From: Rikenella microfusus
Lineage (GTDB): Bacteria; Bacteroidota; Bacteroidia; Bacteroidales; VadinHA17
DNA: 41,314 nt
Assembly (NCBI GenBank): GCA_020722575.1
Contig: DYKN01000023.1
Location: 1 to 41,314, forward strand
Direction of reading: 5' to 3'
Of this stretch, positions 1 through 8,525 are shown piece after piece. The translations under genes were made by a program, and so were the position numbers. Numbering within the stretch: the stretch's first letter is position 1; each line of letters starts with the position of its first letter. The notes below the pieces were generated by a model, which had not been told where the DNA came from, made no database searches, and worked only from the letters and a program-made list of their open reading frames with translations.

Positions 1-65
1 CTTTTCAGCTCAGAGTCTCGTGCTTTTGTCTGCAACTATTAAATAATTAATTAAAAACTGAAAAT

Positions 66-947
66 ATGAAATCGTTTGAAATCTTCAGTAAGACTCTTTT
101 AATGAGTTTGATTATTCTGCTTGTTATATCACCTGAAACAAAATGTCAGGGAAAGTCAGGCAGGTCTTCATCCGGTAATAAGGTAATGCTGGCGTATAAC
201 CCGCCTGCCGGGAAAGTAAATACCTATTCTATGACAACTGCTGTAACCCAAACCATGGAAGTTGAGGGACAGAGTGTAAATGTTTTTATTAATACAAATC
301 TTGGCTATGATGCCAAACTAATTGAAAAAATTGGAGAAAACCTTAATTATGAGATAACCGTTAAATCGCTCAGTATGAACATTGATGCAATGGGGAACAC
401 TACTGGCAGGGATATCAGCGAGGTTGCAGGTAAATCATTCAAAATTCTTGTAGCCGGGACAGGGAAAGTTGTGGATGCGTCAGAGGCAGGAAAGATTGAA
501 TATTCGGTTGAAGGACAGGGTAATGTTAATCTGGGTGAAACGTTCAGAAGTGTTTTTCCCGTTCTGCCGGGAAAAATAGTTAGGCCTGGCGATTCATGGG
601 TCATTAGCGATACCATGCAGAATCAGACTGCCGGCTCGAGGGTGTACCAGGTGTCGGAAATATCAGGCAAATATGAAGGTAATGAAAAGTTTAATGGCAT
701 TGATTGTGCCAAGATTGTTTCAGAAATAAAAGGCACAATGGAAACCACCACCAACAACCAGGGCATGGATGTCTATCTCCATGGGCCGGTTACTGGTAGT
801 TCGATAATTTATTTTTCTTTAAAAGATGGATTGGTTGTAAAGGAAGAAGTTACCTCCATGGTAACAGGAACAGTTCAGGTATCAGGGCCGATGGAGATGT
901 CAATTCCGGTTGTAATGGATATTGTTAACAAGCTGGAGCTGAAATAG
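66..947 (+). CDS. Secreted protein, DUF6263-like
   Basis: Exported protein of unknown function. Residues 1-28 form a signal peptide (basic start, hydrophobic run through LLMSLIILLVIS), and the mature part is a soluble, beta-rich domain with no cysteine cluster or catalytic motif that I recognise. The layout (YNPPAGKVNTYSM near the N-terminus, a middle PGKIVRPGDSW, a C-terminal VKEEVTSMVTGTV) resembles the DUF6263 family of Bacteroidota, whose role is not known; this assignment is from memory of the family. The ATG at 66 is the only start that gives a full signal peptide. Its stop lies 6 bp from the end of the convergent CAP gene. No terminator fits between them, so the two mRNAs probably overlap at their 3' ends. 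The upstream side is cut by the window edge. Confidence 0.75.
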   Translation: MKSFEIFSKTLLMSLIILLVISPETKCQGKSGRSSSGNKVMLAYNPPAGKVNTYSMTTAVTQTMEVEGQSVNVFINTNLGYDAKLIEKIGENLNYEITVKSLSMNIDAMGNTTGRDISEVAGKSFKILVAGTGKVVDASEAGKIEYSVEGQGNVNLGETFRSVFPVLPGKIVRPGDSWVISDTMQNQTAGSRVYQVSEISGKYEGNEKFNGIDCAKIVSEIKGTMETTTNNQGMDVYLHGPVTGSSIIYFSLKDGLVVKEEVTSMVTGTVQVSGPMEMSIPVVMDIVNKLELK

Positions 948-953
948 CCGTAA

Positions 954-1910
954 TCATTTTCTTACTTTTATTACGATACCGCTTACTGGTTCAAAGCCTT
1001 TAGTGCTTATTGCGCGAGGAAATGTGATATCCTTTTTGCTGGTAAAGATATGGATATAATAAAGCCCTTCTTTTCTAAATGATACCGGTATACGATAAAT
1101 GGTACCTTTTCTGAAAACCGACAGTTCCCATGCAGGTACCCTCATAACAACCTCTGCAGAATAGTCTTCATAACTTCCTTTTCGTGGTTTCTGCCCGGGT
1201 CTTACAGGTTGTGGAAATGGTTCCCTGTAACAAATAAGGAAATAAAGGAAGCATTCACCTTTTGTATCAAGTGTAATTACCCCTTTTTCATTAACAGAGA
1301 GTGCTGAAGGAATATTTATAAAATAGAGGTATCTGTTAATGAATTCTTCATAGTACCTGAACTGTTTTCCCATGATATAAAAACCTATTCCCACGTGGGT
1401 ATGAGCTTTATTTAATATGTTTTTCTTATGTCCGTCGTTCGGGGCTTTTTCTGACATAAAACTTTGATGTCCGTTTCTCATCAGACTGGCAATCAGTTCA
1501 GGTGTTACATCAAAATCCCTTGAACTCCATTCGCCATAAGCGTTTTCTGTCACATGATCATATCCTCCGGCAAAGGCATATCGGTGATAGGGCTTTTCTC
1601 CTTTCATGTTCCAGTGCGAAACATAATCTTTTTCTGCTGCTTCCCGGCTTATCATGTTCGCTACCCGTGATGCCAGAATATGGAGTTCAACCGGAGGCGC
1701 CCCAAATTTTTCCCGACTTGCATTTATTACCTCAAGTTGCTTTAATTTTATTATCAGGTCATTATCACTGTCTTTATACTCCTCCAGACGCTTTTCCTCA
1801 TCATTAAGCTTTTTATAATAACTGAAATCGTTACCTTTCTGGCAGAAAATCAATGAAGTAATTGCCAGCAGGATCGCGCTGAAGGTAAAACTGTAAAAAA
1901 ATTTCCTCAT
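954..1910 (-). CDS. Secreted CAP-domain (SCP/PR-1-like) protein
   Basis: Exported 318-aa protein with a CAP (cysteine-rich secretory/antigen 5/PR-1) domain at about residues 55-195. The CAP landmarks are visible: SHWN (H99), TEN (E122), GHKKNIL at 160-166 in place of the usual HRxNIL, HVGIGF at 172-177, then YYEEFINRY. These supply the His/Glu pairs of the CAP cavity. Residues 1-23 are a signal peptide (LIFCQ; the cysteine lacks a good lipobox). About 120 residues after the CAP domain look beta-rich and are unrecognised. Bacterial CAP proteins are extracytoplasmic and mostly of unknown activity. Its 5' end faces the peroxidase gene across only 50 bp, so the two divergent promoters must be packed together. 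Confidence 0.85.
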   Translation of the reverse strand: MRKFFYSFTFSAILLAITSLIFCQKGNDFSYYKKLNDEEKRLEEYKDSDNDLIIKLKQLEVINASREKFGAPPVELHILASRVANMISREAAEKDYVSHWNMKGEKPYHRYAFAGGYDHVTENAYGEWSSRDFDVTPELIASLMRNGHQSFMSEKAPNDGHKKNILNKAHTHVGIGFYIMGKQFRYYEEFINRYLYFINIPSALSVNEKGVITLDTKGECFLYFLICYREPFPQPVRPGQKPRKGSYEDYSAEVVMRVPAWELSVFRKGTIYRIPVSFRKEGLYYIHIFTSKKDITFPRAISTKGFEPVSGIVIKVRK

Positions 1911-1960
1911 CCTTTAAACATTGAGGTTGAAAGTTTGTTTAAGGTAATAAATTAACAAAA

Positions 1961-2500
1961 ATGAAAACAATTTTATTTTTTTCGGTGTTTTTTTTGACAA
2001 TTTCTGTTAAAGCTCAGCAACAGAGTTTCTATGATTTCAAGGCCAAGACCATTGATGGTGAAATTTTCGATTTTGCTTCGCTTAAAGGAAAAAAAGTGAT
2101 GATTGTTAATACTGCATCAAAATGTGGTTTCACTCCACAGTATAAGGATTTGCAGGAATTATATGAGCAATACAGAGGAAAAGATTTCGTAATAATCGGA
2201 TTTCCTGCAAATAATTTTGCAGGTCAGGAACCCGGTACTGCTGCAGAAATCAAAGAGTTTTGCTCAAGAAATTATGGAGTGACGTTTCCGATGATGGACA
2301 AAATTTCAGTGAAGGGTGATGATATGCATCCTGTTTATCAATGGCTAACGCAGAAATCCAAAAATGGCGTTATGGACTCAGAGGTTAAATGGAACTTTCA
2401 GAAATACCTGATAGATGAAAAAGGGCGTCTGGTTGATGTGATCATGTCAAAAGAAAATCCGAAGTCCGACAAAATTCTTCAATGGCTGGCTTCAAAATAA
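1961..2500 (+). CDS. Exported glutathione peroxidase-family thiol peroxidase
   Basis: Reduces hydroperoxides using a cysteine thiol. Family motifs are intact: NTASKCGFTPQY with the peroxidatic Cys55, GFPANNFAGQE (Q89) and WNFQKYL (W144, N145), completing the Cys-Gln-Trp-Asn tetrad. Cys101 in FCSRNYGVTFP sits where the resolving cysteine of thioredoxin-dependent, non-selenium enzymes lies, so thioredoxin-type rather than glutathione reduction is likely. Unlike the cytosolic BtuE/Gpx relatives, it carries an N-terminal signal peptide (residues 1-18, cleaved near VKAQQ), placing it in the periplasm or on the surface. It converges on ppk1 with a 20-bp gap. Confidence 0.93.
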   Translation: MKTILFFSVFFLTISVKAQQQSFYDFKAKTIDGEIFDFASLKGKKVMIVNTASKCGFTPQYKDLQELYEQYRGKDFVIIGFPANNFAGQEPGTAAEIKEFCSRNYGVTFPMMDKISVKGDDMHPVYQWLTQKSKNGVMDSEVKWNFQKYLIDEKGRLVDVIMSKENPKSDKILQWLASK

Positions 2501-2520
2501 ATTTAACAGTCTGTCAAAAA

Positions 2521-4563
2521 TTATTCCTGATTACTGATAATTTTAAATATTTCAACCTGTGAATGAATCCTCTTCGATCCTTTTTTAACAAATTTATTGC
2601 TTAAAGTTGCATCAAGTTTTCTTGCTTTTACGTTGTCGCTCCATTGTAGTTCAAACACTTTTTTAAGGTGCTTTTTGATGCTTTCGTCAAAAACCGGGCA
2701 GGTGACTTCTATTCTGTGGTCAAGGTTCCGTTTCATCAGATCGGCAGATGAAATATAGATTTCCTCATTTCCGTCATTGCAGAATATCATGAATCTGGTA
2801 TGTTCAAGGAATCTGTCAACTATTCCAATTGCCGAAATATTTTCACTTACACCTTTAACACCTGTTACAATTGAGAACATACCTCTAACAATAAGTCTAA
2901 TTTCAACTCCGGCACTGCTGGCTTCATAGAGTTTTTCAATCAAATCCTGGTCGGTGATATTATTCATTTTAAGCCATATATATGCTTTTTTGCCTGCTCT
3001 GGCATTTTTTGTCTCATTTTCAATAAGCAGGTTAATTCTGTTACGCAGGTGGAAGGGCGAGAGGATCAGATGGTAGTAATTATCTTTCCGATAATTAGCA
3101 TGAAAGAAGTTAAAAACTTTCTGTACCTCATTGGTTATCTTTTTCTCACATGTAAGTAACAGATGGTCGGTGTAGATGCGTGCGGTATCTTCGTTGAAAT
3201 TACCTGTGCCGATAGCTGTATACCTTTGTATTATATTGTTTTTAACCCTTGTGATAAGGCAAAGTTTTGCGTGTACTTTAAGTCCGGGTACACCATAAAT
3301 TACCTTTACGCCTTCATTCATCAGTTTGTTTCCCCAGAGGATGTTTGCTTCCTCATCGAAACGGGCCTGAAGCTCTACAACAGTTGTAACATTTTTACCA
3401 TTTCTTACAGCATTAAGTAGGGCATTAATTACACTTGAGTTGCGAGCAAGTCGGTAAAGGGTTATCTGTATCGATGTTACATAAGGGTCTATTGATGCTT
3501 CCCTGAGAAGGTCTATAAAATGATCGAATGGATGATATGGGAAAAAGAGCATAATATCTTTTTTCTCTATTGCTGAAAGGATACTCTTCCCCGGAATGAT
3601 ATCCTGGTGTTGAACGGGTTTTATAGGTTCATAGCAGAGTTTTTTCAGCCCAAGGTCGGGGAAATTCATGAAATCCTTGAAGTTATGATACCTGTTTCCG
3701 GGAATGATAACATCATCGGGGCCGAAATTAAGTTTTTTTGTCAGTAGTTTTAGCAGGTCGGCCGGCATTTCTCTGTCGTGAATGAATCTTACCGGAGTTC
3801 CTTTTTTCCTTTGCTGGAGGCTGCGCGAAAGATTATCTATATAGCTGGCCAGGTAATCATCTGCGATCTCTATTTCCGCATCTTTGGTTAGTTTTATTGT
3901 ATATGCGAAGATCTCGTCGAAGTCGAAAATAAAGAATACTTCTTTCATGCCAACTCTTATCACATCGTCGAGAAAGATCAGGAACCGCTCACTATCTGAA
4001 GAGGGGAGAAGTATAAACCTTGGCAATACATTGGATGGTATCTCAAGCAGAGCATATCTTTTTTTGCCGGATTTTTTCTTTCTCAGAATTACCGCAAGAT
4101 AAATTGCATCGTCGGTGAGGTCGGGCAAAGCAGATTTTGGCTCGATAATAAAAGGCATTAACCTGGTTCTGACCTCACTCCTGAAATATTCTTTTACAAA
4201 TTCAGCCTGTTCAACAGTAAGTTGTTTTTCGTTGACTATATGAATTTTGTTTCTGGCAAGATCTTTCAGAATGTTGGCATAAATTTTTTCGAACTTTTCA
4301 TTCTGCGAAAGCACTATTTCCTGAATCTTTTTCAGGGTTTTTTTAGGATCATAACCAAGTATGTTCTTTGCATTGTTACCGTAAAAGGAGAGACGTTTCA
4401 AGGTGGCTACCCTTACTCTAAAATATTCATCAAGGTTGTTCGAATATATTCCGAGAAATTTAAGCCGTTCGAGAAGTGGAACATCTTTGTTTCCTGCTTC
4501 CTGCAGAACACGCTCGTTGAACGATAACCAGCTTATTTCTTTTGGTATGTAATTATCTGACAT
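2521..4563 (-). CDS. ppk1: Polyphosphate kinase 1
   Basis: Makes inorganic polyphosphate reversibly from the gamma-phosphate of ATP. The 680-aa length and all four PPK1 domains fit: N-terminal helical domain (about 1-105, starting KEISWLSFNERVLQEA), head domain (about 110-305), and two phospholipase-D-like catalytic domains (about 310-680). The autophosphorylated histidine is H431 in GLKVHAKLCLI. The following GTGNFNEDTARIYTD (452-466) and FLEHTRFMIF (H588) are the other active-site segments, and YISSADLMKRNLDHRIEV closes the C-terminal domain. It is the last gene of pfkA-sixA-ppk1, only 5 bp after sixA. With the neighbouring CHAD gene it forms a polyphosphate-centred cluster. Confidence 0.97.
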   Translation of the reverse strand: MSDNYIPKEISWLSFNERVLQEAGNKDVPLLERLKFLGIYSNNLDEYFRVRVATLKRLSFYGNNAKNILGYDPKKTLKKIQEIVLSQNEKFEKIYANILKDLARNKIHIVNEKQLTVEQAEFVKEYFRSEVRTRLMPFIIEPKSALPDLTDDAIYLAVILRKKKSGKKRYALLEIPSNVLPRFILLPSSDSERFLIFLDDVIRVGMKEVFFIFDFDEIFAYTIKLTKDAEIEIADDYLASYIDNLSRSLQQRKKGTPVRFIHDREMPADLLKLLTKKLNFGPDDVIIPGNRYHNFKDFMNFPDLGLKKLCYEPIKPVQHQDIIPGKSILSAIEKKDIMLFFPYHPFDHFIDLLREASIDPYVTSIQITLYRLARNSSVINALLNAVRNGKNVTTVVELQARFDEEANILWGNKLMNEGVKVIYGVPGLKVHAKLCLITRVKNNIIQRYTAIGTGNFNEDTARIYTDHLLLTCEKKITNEVQKVFNFFHANYRKDNYYHLILSPFHLRNRINLLIENETKNARAGKKAYIWLKMNNITDQDLIEKLYEASSAGVEIRLIVRGMFSIVTGVKGVSENISAIGIVDRFLEHTRFMIFCNDGNEEIYISSADLMKRNLDHRIEVTCPVFDESIKKHLKKVFELQWSDNVKARKLDATLSNKFVKKGSKRIHSQVEIFKIISNQE

Positions 4564-4568
4564 CGGGC

Positions 4569-5054
4569 TTATGGGAATAGAATAAGTTCAGGTATTCCAG
4601 TGACAGTTTTAATATCTTTCCATTCTTTAATATTCAGCGAAATACATACTATTCCGCTTTTGGGGATATCTCCCACGGAATTTCCGCTAAGGAAATTTGC
4701 AATATTTGTAAGAGAAGGATTATGTCCGAAGAATACAACCGAATCGTGTTTTCTGGCATCTGATTGGAGAATATTAAGGATAGATTTCTCATTGAATCTG
4801 TAATAAACATCACTTCGTATAAGGATTGATTCAGGTTTAATATCGTATTCCATGGCAAATATAAGGGCTGTTTCGAGAGCCCTCATGGCGGGACTTGAAA
4901 TTAGGAGTCCGGGATTCGTTATTTTCTCTTTAAGTTTGACTGTCATCAGGTGTGAGAGGCTTTTTCCTTTGGCCGTTAGTGATCTTTCATAATCTGAAAG
5001 TCCTGGTTTCTGGATTTCAGCTTTTCCGTGCCTCATAAAGATTATTCTTTTCAT
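4569..5054 (-). CDS. sixA: SixA-like histidine phosphatase
   Basis: Histidine-phosphatase-superfamily enzyme. SixA removes phosphate from phosphohistidine on signalling or PTS-type proteins in E. coli; the target here is unknown. The start at 5054 gives MKRIIFMRHGKAE, with the catalytic RHG directly after the first beta strand, as in the family. Later motifs are SSPAMRALETA (second Arg) and FFGHNPSLTNIANFL (second catalytic His). A longer frame from 5108 would add 18 residues, overlap pfkA and push the RHG motif away from the N-terminus, so I reject it. The gene sits between pfkA (44 bp upstream) and ppk1 (5 bp downstream), surely co-transcribed. SixA-like proteins next to polyphosphate genes are a recurring pairing, to my knowledge. 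Confidence 0.9.
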   Translation of the reverse strand: MKRIIFMRHGKAEIQKPGLSDYERSLTAKGKSLSHLMTVKLKEKITNPGLLISSPAMRALETALIFAMEYDIKPESILIRSDVYYRFNEKSILNILQSDARKHDSVVFFGHNPSLTNIANFLSGNSVGDIPKSGIVCISLNIKEWKDIKTVTGIPELILFP

Positions 5055-5097
5055 TTCAGAATTATTTTGCCAGTTAATGATTAGACGTTTCAGCAGA

Positions 5098-6135
5098 TTA
5101 AATTCCAAAGCAGGTTCCCATCTCTCTTGACCTTACTACCAGATCATTATTTTGTTCCACCAGTCGTGTTTTTCCTGCTACTTCGCTAAGTGGCACAGAA
5201 GTAATTTCGCCGTTTTTCTGTGCAACCATTTTGCCAAAGTCGCGTGAGGCGATCATATTTGCCGCGGTAGCTCCAAACTTTGAGGCAAGAATCCGGTCCA
5301 TTGGTGAGGGGGATCCTCCACGCTGAATATAACCCAGCACAGTAACCCTTGTTTCAAGTCCGGTTAATTCATTAATTTTTCTTGCAATATAGTTTCCAGA
5401 TGACTTTTCTTTTGAGGGAATTTTTATTCCTTCTGCAACAACTACTATTGAATATGGTTTATTTTCATGTGCCCTTTTAAGGAGATATTCTTTTATCACA
5501 TCTTCATCATATGGTATTTCCGGAATAAGTATCACATCACCACCTCCTGCAACGCCTGAGAAGAGTGCAAGCCAGCCTGCATTATGCCCCATCAGTTCGA
5601 TAACCATTATCCGTTTGTGTGAGTTGGCAGTGGAGTGAAGGCGGTCAATGGCCTCAGTGGCAATATTTACTGCTGAGTCGAATCCAAATGTAACATCTGT
5701 ACCCCAGACATCATTATCGATTGTTTTAGGAATGCCAACAATATTCAATCCTGCCTGCGAAAGCAAATGTGCCGTCTTAAGTGTCCCATTCCCTCCTATG
5801 CATACCAGGCAGTCAAGTCCAAGCTGCTCATAATGCTCAATCATCAGAGCAGGTTTGCTTATCTCCTTTTTGTTCTTACTGTTTTTAAACGGCTTCTCCC
5901 TTGATGTGCCTAAAATAGTACCTCCGAGAGTAAGAATACCCGATAGGCTGCTTTCGGTAAGTGTAAGATACTCCTTGTTGATCAGTCCAAGAAAGCCGTC
6001 GCTGATGCCTATCACCTCCATACCATATTTAACAATAGCGGTTTTTCCAATACCCCTTATTGCTGCATTTATACCCGGACAATCACCGCCTGCTGTTAGT
6101 ATCCCTATGCGCTGAGGTCTTTTGTTTTTACCCAT
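5098..6135 (-). CDS. pfkA: 6-phosphofructokinase, clade with mixed ATP/PPi signature
   Basis: Phosphorylates fructose 6-phosphate to the 1,6-bisphosphate in glycolysis. PFK-A family features over 345 aa: GILTAGGDCPGINAAIRG (11-28), GGTILGTSR (71-79), CIGGNGTLKTA (112-122), PKTIDNDVWGTD (136-147, catalytic Asp in TIDND), MGHNAGWLALFSGVAGGGD (182-200) and GYIQRGGSPSPMDR. Two positions discriminate phosphoryl donor in this family. Here the first is Gly (GGNG, as in ATP enzymes) and the second is Lys (PKTIDND, as in PPi enzymes). The Asp that normally precedes that Gly (GGDG) is Asn116, and the usual MGR is MGH. The donor is therefore uncertain. It is first in the pfkA-sixA-ppk1 operon. The stop lies within the rejected longer sixA frame. 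Confidence 0.93.
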   Translation of the reverse strand: MGKNKRPQRIGILTAGGDCPGINAAIRGIGKTAIVKYGMEVIGISDGFLGLINKEYLTLTESSLSGILTLGGTILGTSREKPFKNSKNKKEISKPALMIEHYEQLGLDCLVCIGGNGTLKTAHLLSQAGLNIVGIPKTIDNDVWGTDVTFGFDSAVNIATEAIDRLHSTANSHKRIMVIELMGHNAGWLALFSGVAGGGDVILIPEIPYDEDVIKEYLLKRAHENKPYSIVVVAEGIKIPSKEKSSGNYIARKINELTGLETRVTVLGYIQRGGSPSPMDRILASKFGATAANMIASRDFGKMVAQKNGEITSVPLSEVAGKTRLVEQNNDLVVRSREMGTCFGI

Positions 6136-6316
6136 AAGTATTTTATGTTTTTATATTATCAATTATTCGCTTTTTAAACTTTAAATTAGTAAAAAACAGA
6201 GATTCTTAATGCCAAAGATACCAATTAGTTCAGGAATTTCAACAGGAAGTTTTAAATCAATTTTACATAAATAAGAATTATAAGTAATTATCCATGATTT
6301 TACTATATTTACAGAA

Positions 6317-7204
6317 ATGATTACAGGTCAAACAGTAATGAAGGAGTTTAAGCCCTGCCTTTCGGGTTATATCGCAGAATCTCTTCACCTGCTCAGGTCA
6401 GAAACCTTCCCTGATGAAGATTCTGTACATGATGTAAGGGTTTTGATGAAAAAATCCAGAGCTGTGATGAAACTGATACGAGACCAGGTTGAGAGGAGTT
6501 TTTTTGAAAAGGAATACGATACTTTCAGGGAAGCGGGCAGAATACTTGCCGAATGGCGCGAAACGGCAGTGCATAGAAGAACTTTGAAAACAATCAGAAA
6601 ATCAAATAAAAAATTATTTGAAAGACTCAAAGGGAACCCAAAACTGGATGCCATACTGGCAAAACCGGATAAGCAATCAGCGTTTGATCAGGTCAATGCT
6701 GAGAGAACGGAAAAGATTATCGAAATCCTGAATAAATCATATTACAGGGTTCGTTTTTACAACTTCGGAAAGCCTGATTTCAAAATCCTTTATCAGAGCC
6801 TGAACAAAACCTACCTTGATTTATCAAAGTTATACCTTGAATGCCGCAATAATCCAAAACCACTCAAACTTCACAGGTTAAGAAAAAAAGTCAAGGATTT
6901 ACTTTACCAGGTTTATTTCTTTCGCCCATTGAATCCGCTTAAAGTTAAGAAATTGGAAGAAAGACTCATTGCACTTGCACAATATCTGGGAAAATATAAT
7001 GACATAACCCAGATTATTCTGTCGTTTGGTTACAAAGTTGGGGAAGCTGAAAATACATCTGAATTTGATGAACTTGTGGCTGTTTTGAGAGGTGTTCAGG
7101 ATGAATATCTTATGGAAATATGGCCACTATCTTTTCAACTTTTCCGGCCTGGACAGAAGCTTGAAAACCTTCTGGGTTACAAGATGTTGATAATTCAGGA
7201 TTGA
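6317..7204 (+). CDS. CHAD-domain protein (polyphosphate-binding family)
   Basis: Single CHAD domain filling the 295 residues. CHAD proteins are helical bundles with basic, conserved His residues that bind inorganic polyphosphate and localise to polyP granules; they often lie beside ppk. Both internal repeats show the motif: VHDVRVLMKKSRAVMKL (H38, R41, K45, R48) and LKLHRLRKKVKDLLYQVYFF around residue 185. No signal peptide or membrane segment is present, so it should be cytoplasmic. It is divergent from the pfkA-sixA-ppk1 operon across 181 bp, which fits the polyP role. The start is ambiguous. TATATTTA at 6304-6311 resembles a -7 box and would place transcription initiation near 6318, in which case the ATG at 6338 (MKEFKPCLSGYIAESL) would be used instead. 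Confidence 0.9.
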   Translation: MITGQTVMKEFKPCLSGYIAESLHLLRSETFPDEDSVHDVRVLMKKSRAVMKLIRDQVERSFFEKEYDTFREAGRILAEWRETAVHRRTLKTIRKSNKKLFERLKGNPKLDAILAKPDKQSAFDQVNAERTEKIIEILNKSYYRVRFYNFGKPDFKILYQSLNKTYLDLSKLYLECRNNPKPLKLHRLRKKVKDLLYQVYFFRPLNPLKVKKLEERLIALAQYLGKYNDITQIILSFGYKVGEAENTSEFDELVAVLRGVQDEYLMEIWPLSFQLFRPGQKLENLLGYKMLIIQD

Positions 7205-7227
7205 GCGTATTTAATCGTTTGCATGGC

Positions 7228-7793
7228 TTATTTTTTAAGTAATAGAGATGAATTAGATATTGTAAACAATATATCAGAAAAGGCTTTTTTGACCTGTGCT
7301 ATTTTCTGTCTCACCGTTAATAATAATTGAGCAATAAATGTGCACCAGGCCTGAGTGTGAATCGCATTCTCATTCTCTCCATAAAAGTAATGCAGCTGGA
7401 AGTTCTGCTTCATCTTTTTAAACAAAATCTCGATCCCCCATCTTTTCTTATAAAAGAATGCAACTTGCGCAAACCACCACATGCCGTGCTCTTTGCCGGA
7501 GACTGATCCAGAACAGGATGATTAAGCTTACCGTCCAAAACCTGCAATCCTTCTCATATCTCCGTCATGGAATCATATCGACTTAGCATCCTGAACAGCA
7601 TCGTAAAAAGTTGTGTTTGTGTCTTGAATGACCTGTAATAATAATCACTGATATGCTTTTTGATCAATACGTTTATATAAGTTTTATTTACCAAATTCAT
7701 TTTATTTACCAAATTAATCATCTGTTTGAAAATCGGCTGTCCGATAAATTTTATTTCTGTATCTTTGTTTATGTTGTATAGTTTTGTTTGCAA
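7228..7793 (-). pseudogene. IS4-family transposase remnant (DUF4372 + DDE ends)
   Basis: Decayed transposase read on the minus strand. Its N-terminal piece (7793-7554) is a typical DUF4372 start: GQPIFKQMINLVNKMN, FKTQTQLFTMLFRMLSRYDSMTEI. A TGA then stands where the family has Cys, after which the same frame continues EGLQVLDGKLNHPVLDQSPAKSTAC. Near 7485 this jumps by one frame into the C-terminal DDE end (7482-7228) with FYKKRWGIEILFKKMKQN, the YREK-type motif of IS4 enzymes. The roughly 200 residues between, holding the first two acidic catalytic residues, are gone. There is one nonsense change plus one large frame-changing deletion, so it cannot move itself. I could not identify terminal inverted repeats or a target duplication. 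Confidence 0.88.
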
Positions 7794-7810
7794 TGTAAGC
7801 TTACAACATG

Positions 7811-7851
7811 GGTCCCGATAAATCGGGATCCGAGGAGTAACTCCTCTTTTT
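7811..7851. repeat. Paired hairpins at the IS remnant edge
   Basis: Two adjacent perfect palindromes. TCCCGAT-AA-ATCGGGA spans 7813-7828, and GAGGAG-TAA-CTCCTC spans 7832-7846, followed by TTTTT (7847-7851). The second resembles a plus-strand intrinsic terminator, but no plus-strand gene ends nearby (the CHAD gene stops 600 bp earlier). The pair lies just upstream of the transposase remnant's start. It may therefore be an IS-end structure that blocks read-through, or a dispersed repeat. Confidence 0.6.
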
Positions 7852-8147
7852 ATTAAAAAATTATTCGGATACTACTGATTTCTTATTAATAATGTTTGAG
7901 GTATTCATTGAATGAATCTATTAAAATGTTTGATAGAAGATGGATTAAACTTAAATAAATTGTTTTACTTCCTTTAGAAAATAATTACATTATGTATTGA
8001 ATTGTTACCGGGATTTTATATTTTAGGCACATAAATAAATATGATCTTAAACCTCTATGATCGGGAAAAATTTGACGAGAATGGGAAAATTAAAGGTATA
8101 ATTATATAAATTATTGATTAATAAATATTTAATTAAATTTTTTATTT
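7852..8147. other. AT-rich intergenic region, possible 22-aa ORF
   Basis: Very AT-rich DNA between the IS remnant and the next operon. The only coding hint is an ATG-initiated frame at 8041-8109 on the plus strand encoding 22 residues beginning MILNLYDREKFDENGKIKG. TATATTTT (8018-8025) near it is one base off the TANNTTTG -7 form. It may be a small gene, a relic or chance. The promoter of the 8148 operon must lie here, but I see no exact -7 match. Confidence 0.3.
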
Positions 8148-8525
8148 ATGAAAAAGGTAATATCATTAGCACTTTTATTCTTTTTGGTTGCCATATCTGG
8201 TTTTTCACAGACTCAGAAGGCAAAGTATGAAATTGCCGGTACATGGCAGTTTGAAGCACCATACGCTCCTGAAGGTTATAATTCCGGGAGCATGGAATTT
8301 GTAAAGTCCGAAAGTAAATATCAGGCTTTTATCTCATTCACCGGAAGTGATTACAAAATTCCTCTTGAGAATATCATAATAAAAAACGACTCAATATTTG
8401 TAAGACTTTATGTCGAAGGAACTGATGTGCCTATCAGGCTTAAAATGTTTGAAGAGTCAAAAATTGCAGGCACAGCAAGCTCACCTGATGGTGAAATACC
8501 TCTTACAGCGGCAAAAATCAAGTAA
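8148..8525 (+). CDS. Small exported protein, unknown function
   Basis: 125-aa protein with a clear signal peptide (MKKVISLALLFFLVAISGFS, cleaved around FSQTQ) and a compact beta-rich mature part: AGTWQFEAPYAPEGYNSGSM, then alternating hydrophobic strands, ending in EIPLTAAKIK. The GTW start followed by short antiparallel strands recalls small lipocalin- or avidin-like barrels. That is only a fold guess; I recognise no family. Its stop overlaps the next start by one base (TAATG at 8523-8527), so it is translationally coupled to the M1-like peptidase gene and probably serves the same process. Confidence 0.8.
   Translation: MKKVISLALLFFLVAISGFSQTQKAKYEIAGTWQFEAPYAPEGYNSGSMEFVKSESKYQAFISFTGSDYKIPLENIIIKNDSIFVRLYVEGTDVPIRLKMFEESKIAGTASSPDGEIPLTAAKIK

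Noticed and set aside
4569..5108. Longer sixA start at 5108
   Set aside because: It overlaps pfkA and puts 18 extra residues before the beta strand that carries RHG; the ATG at 5054 fits the family.
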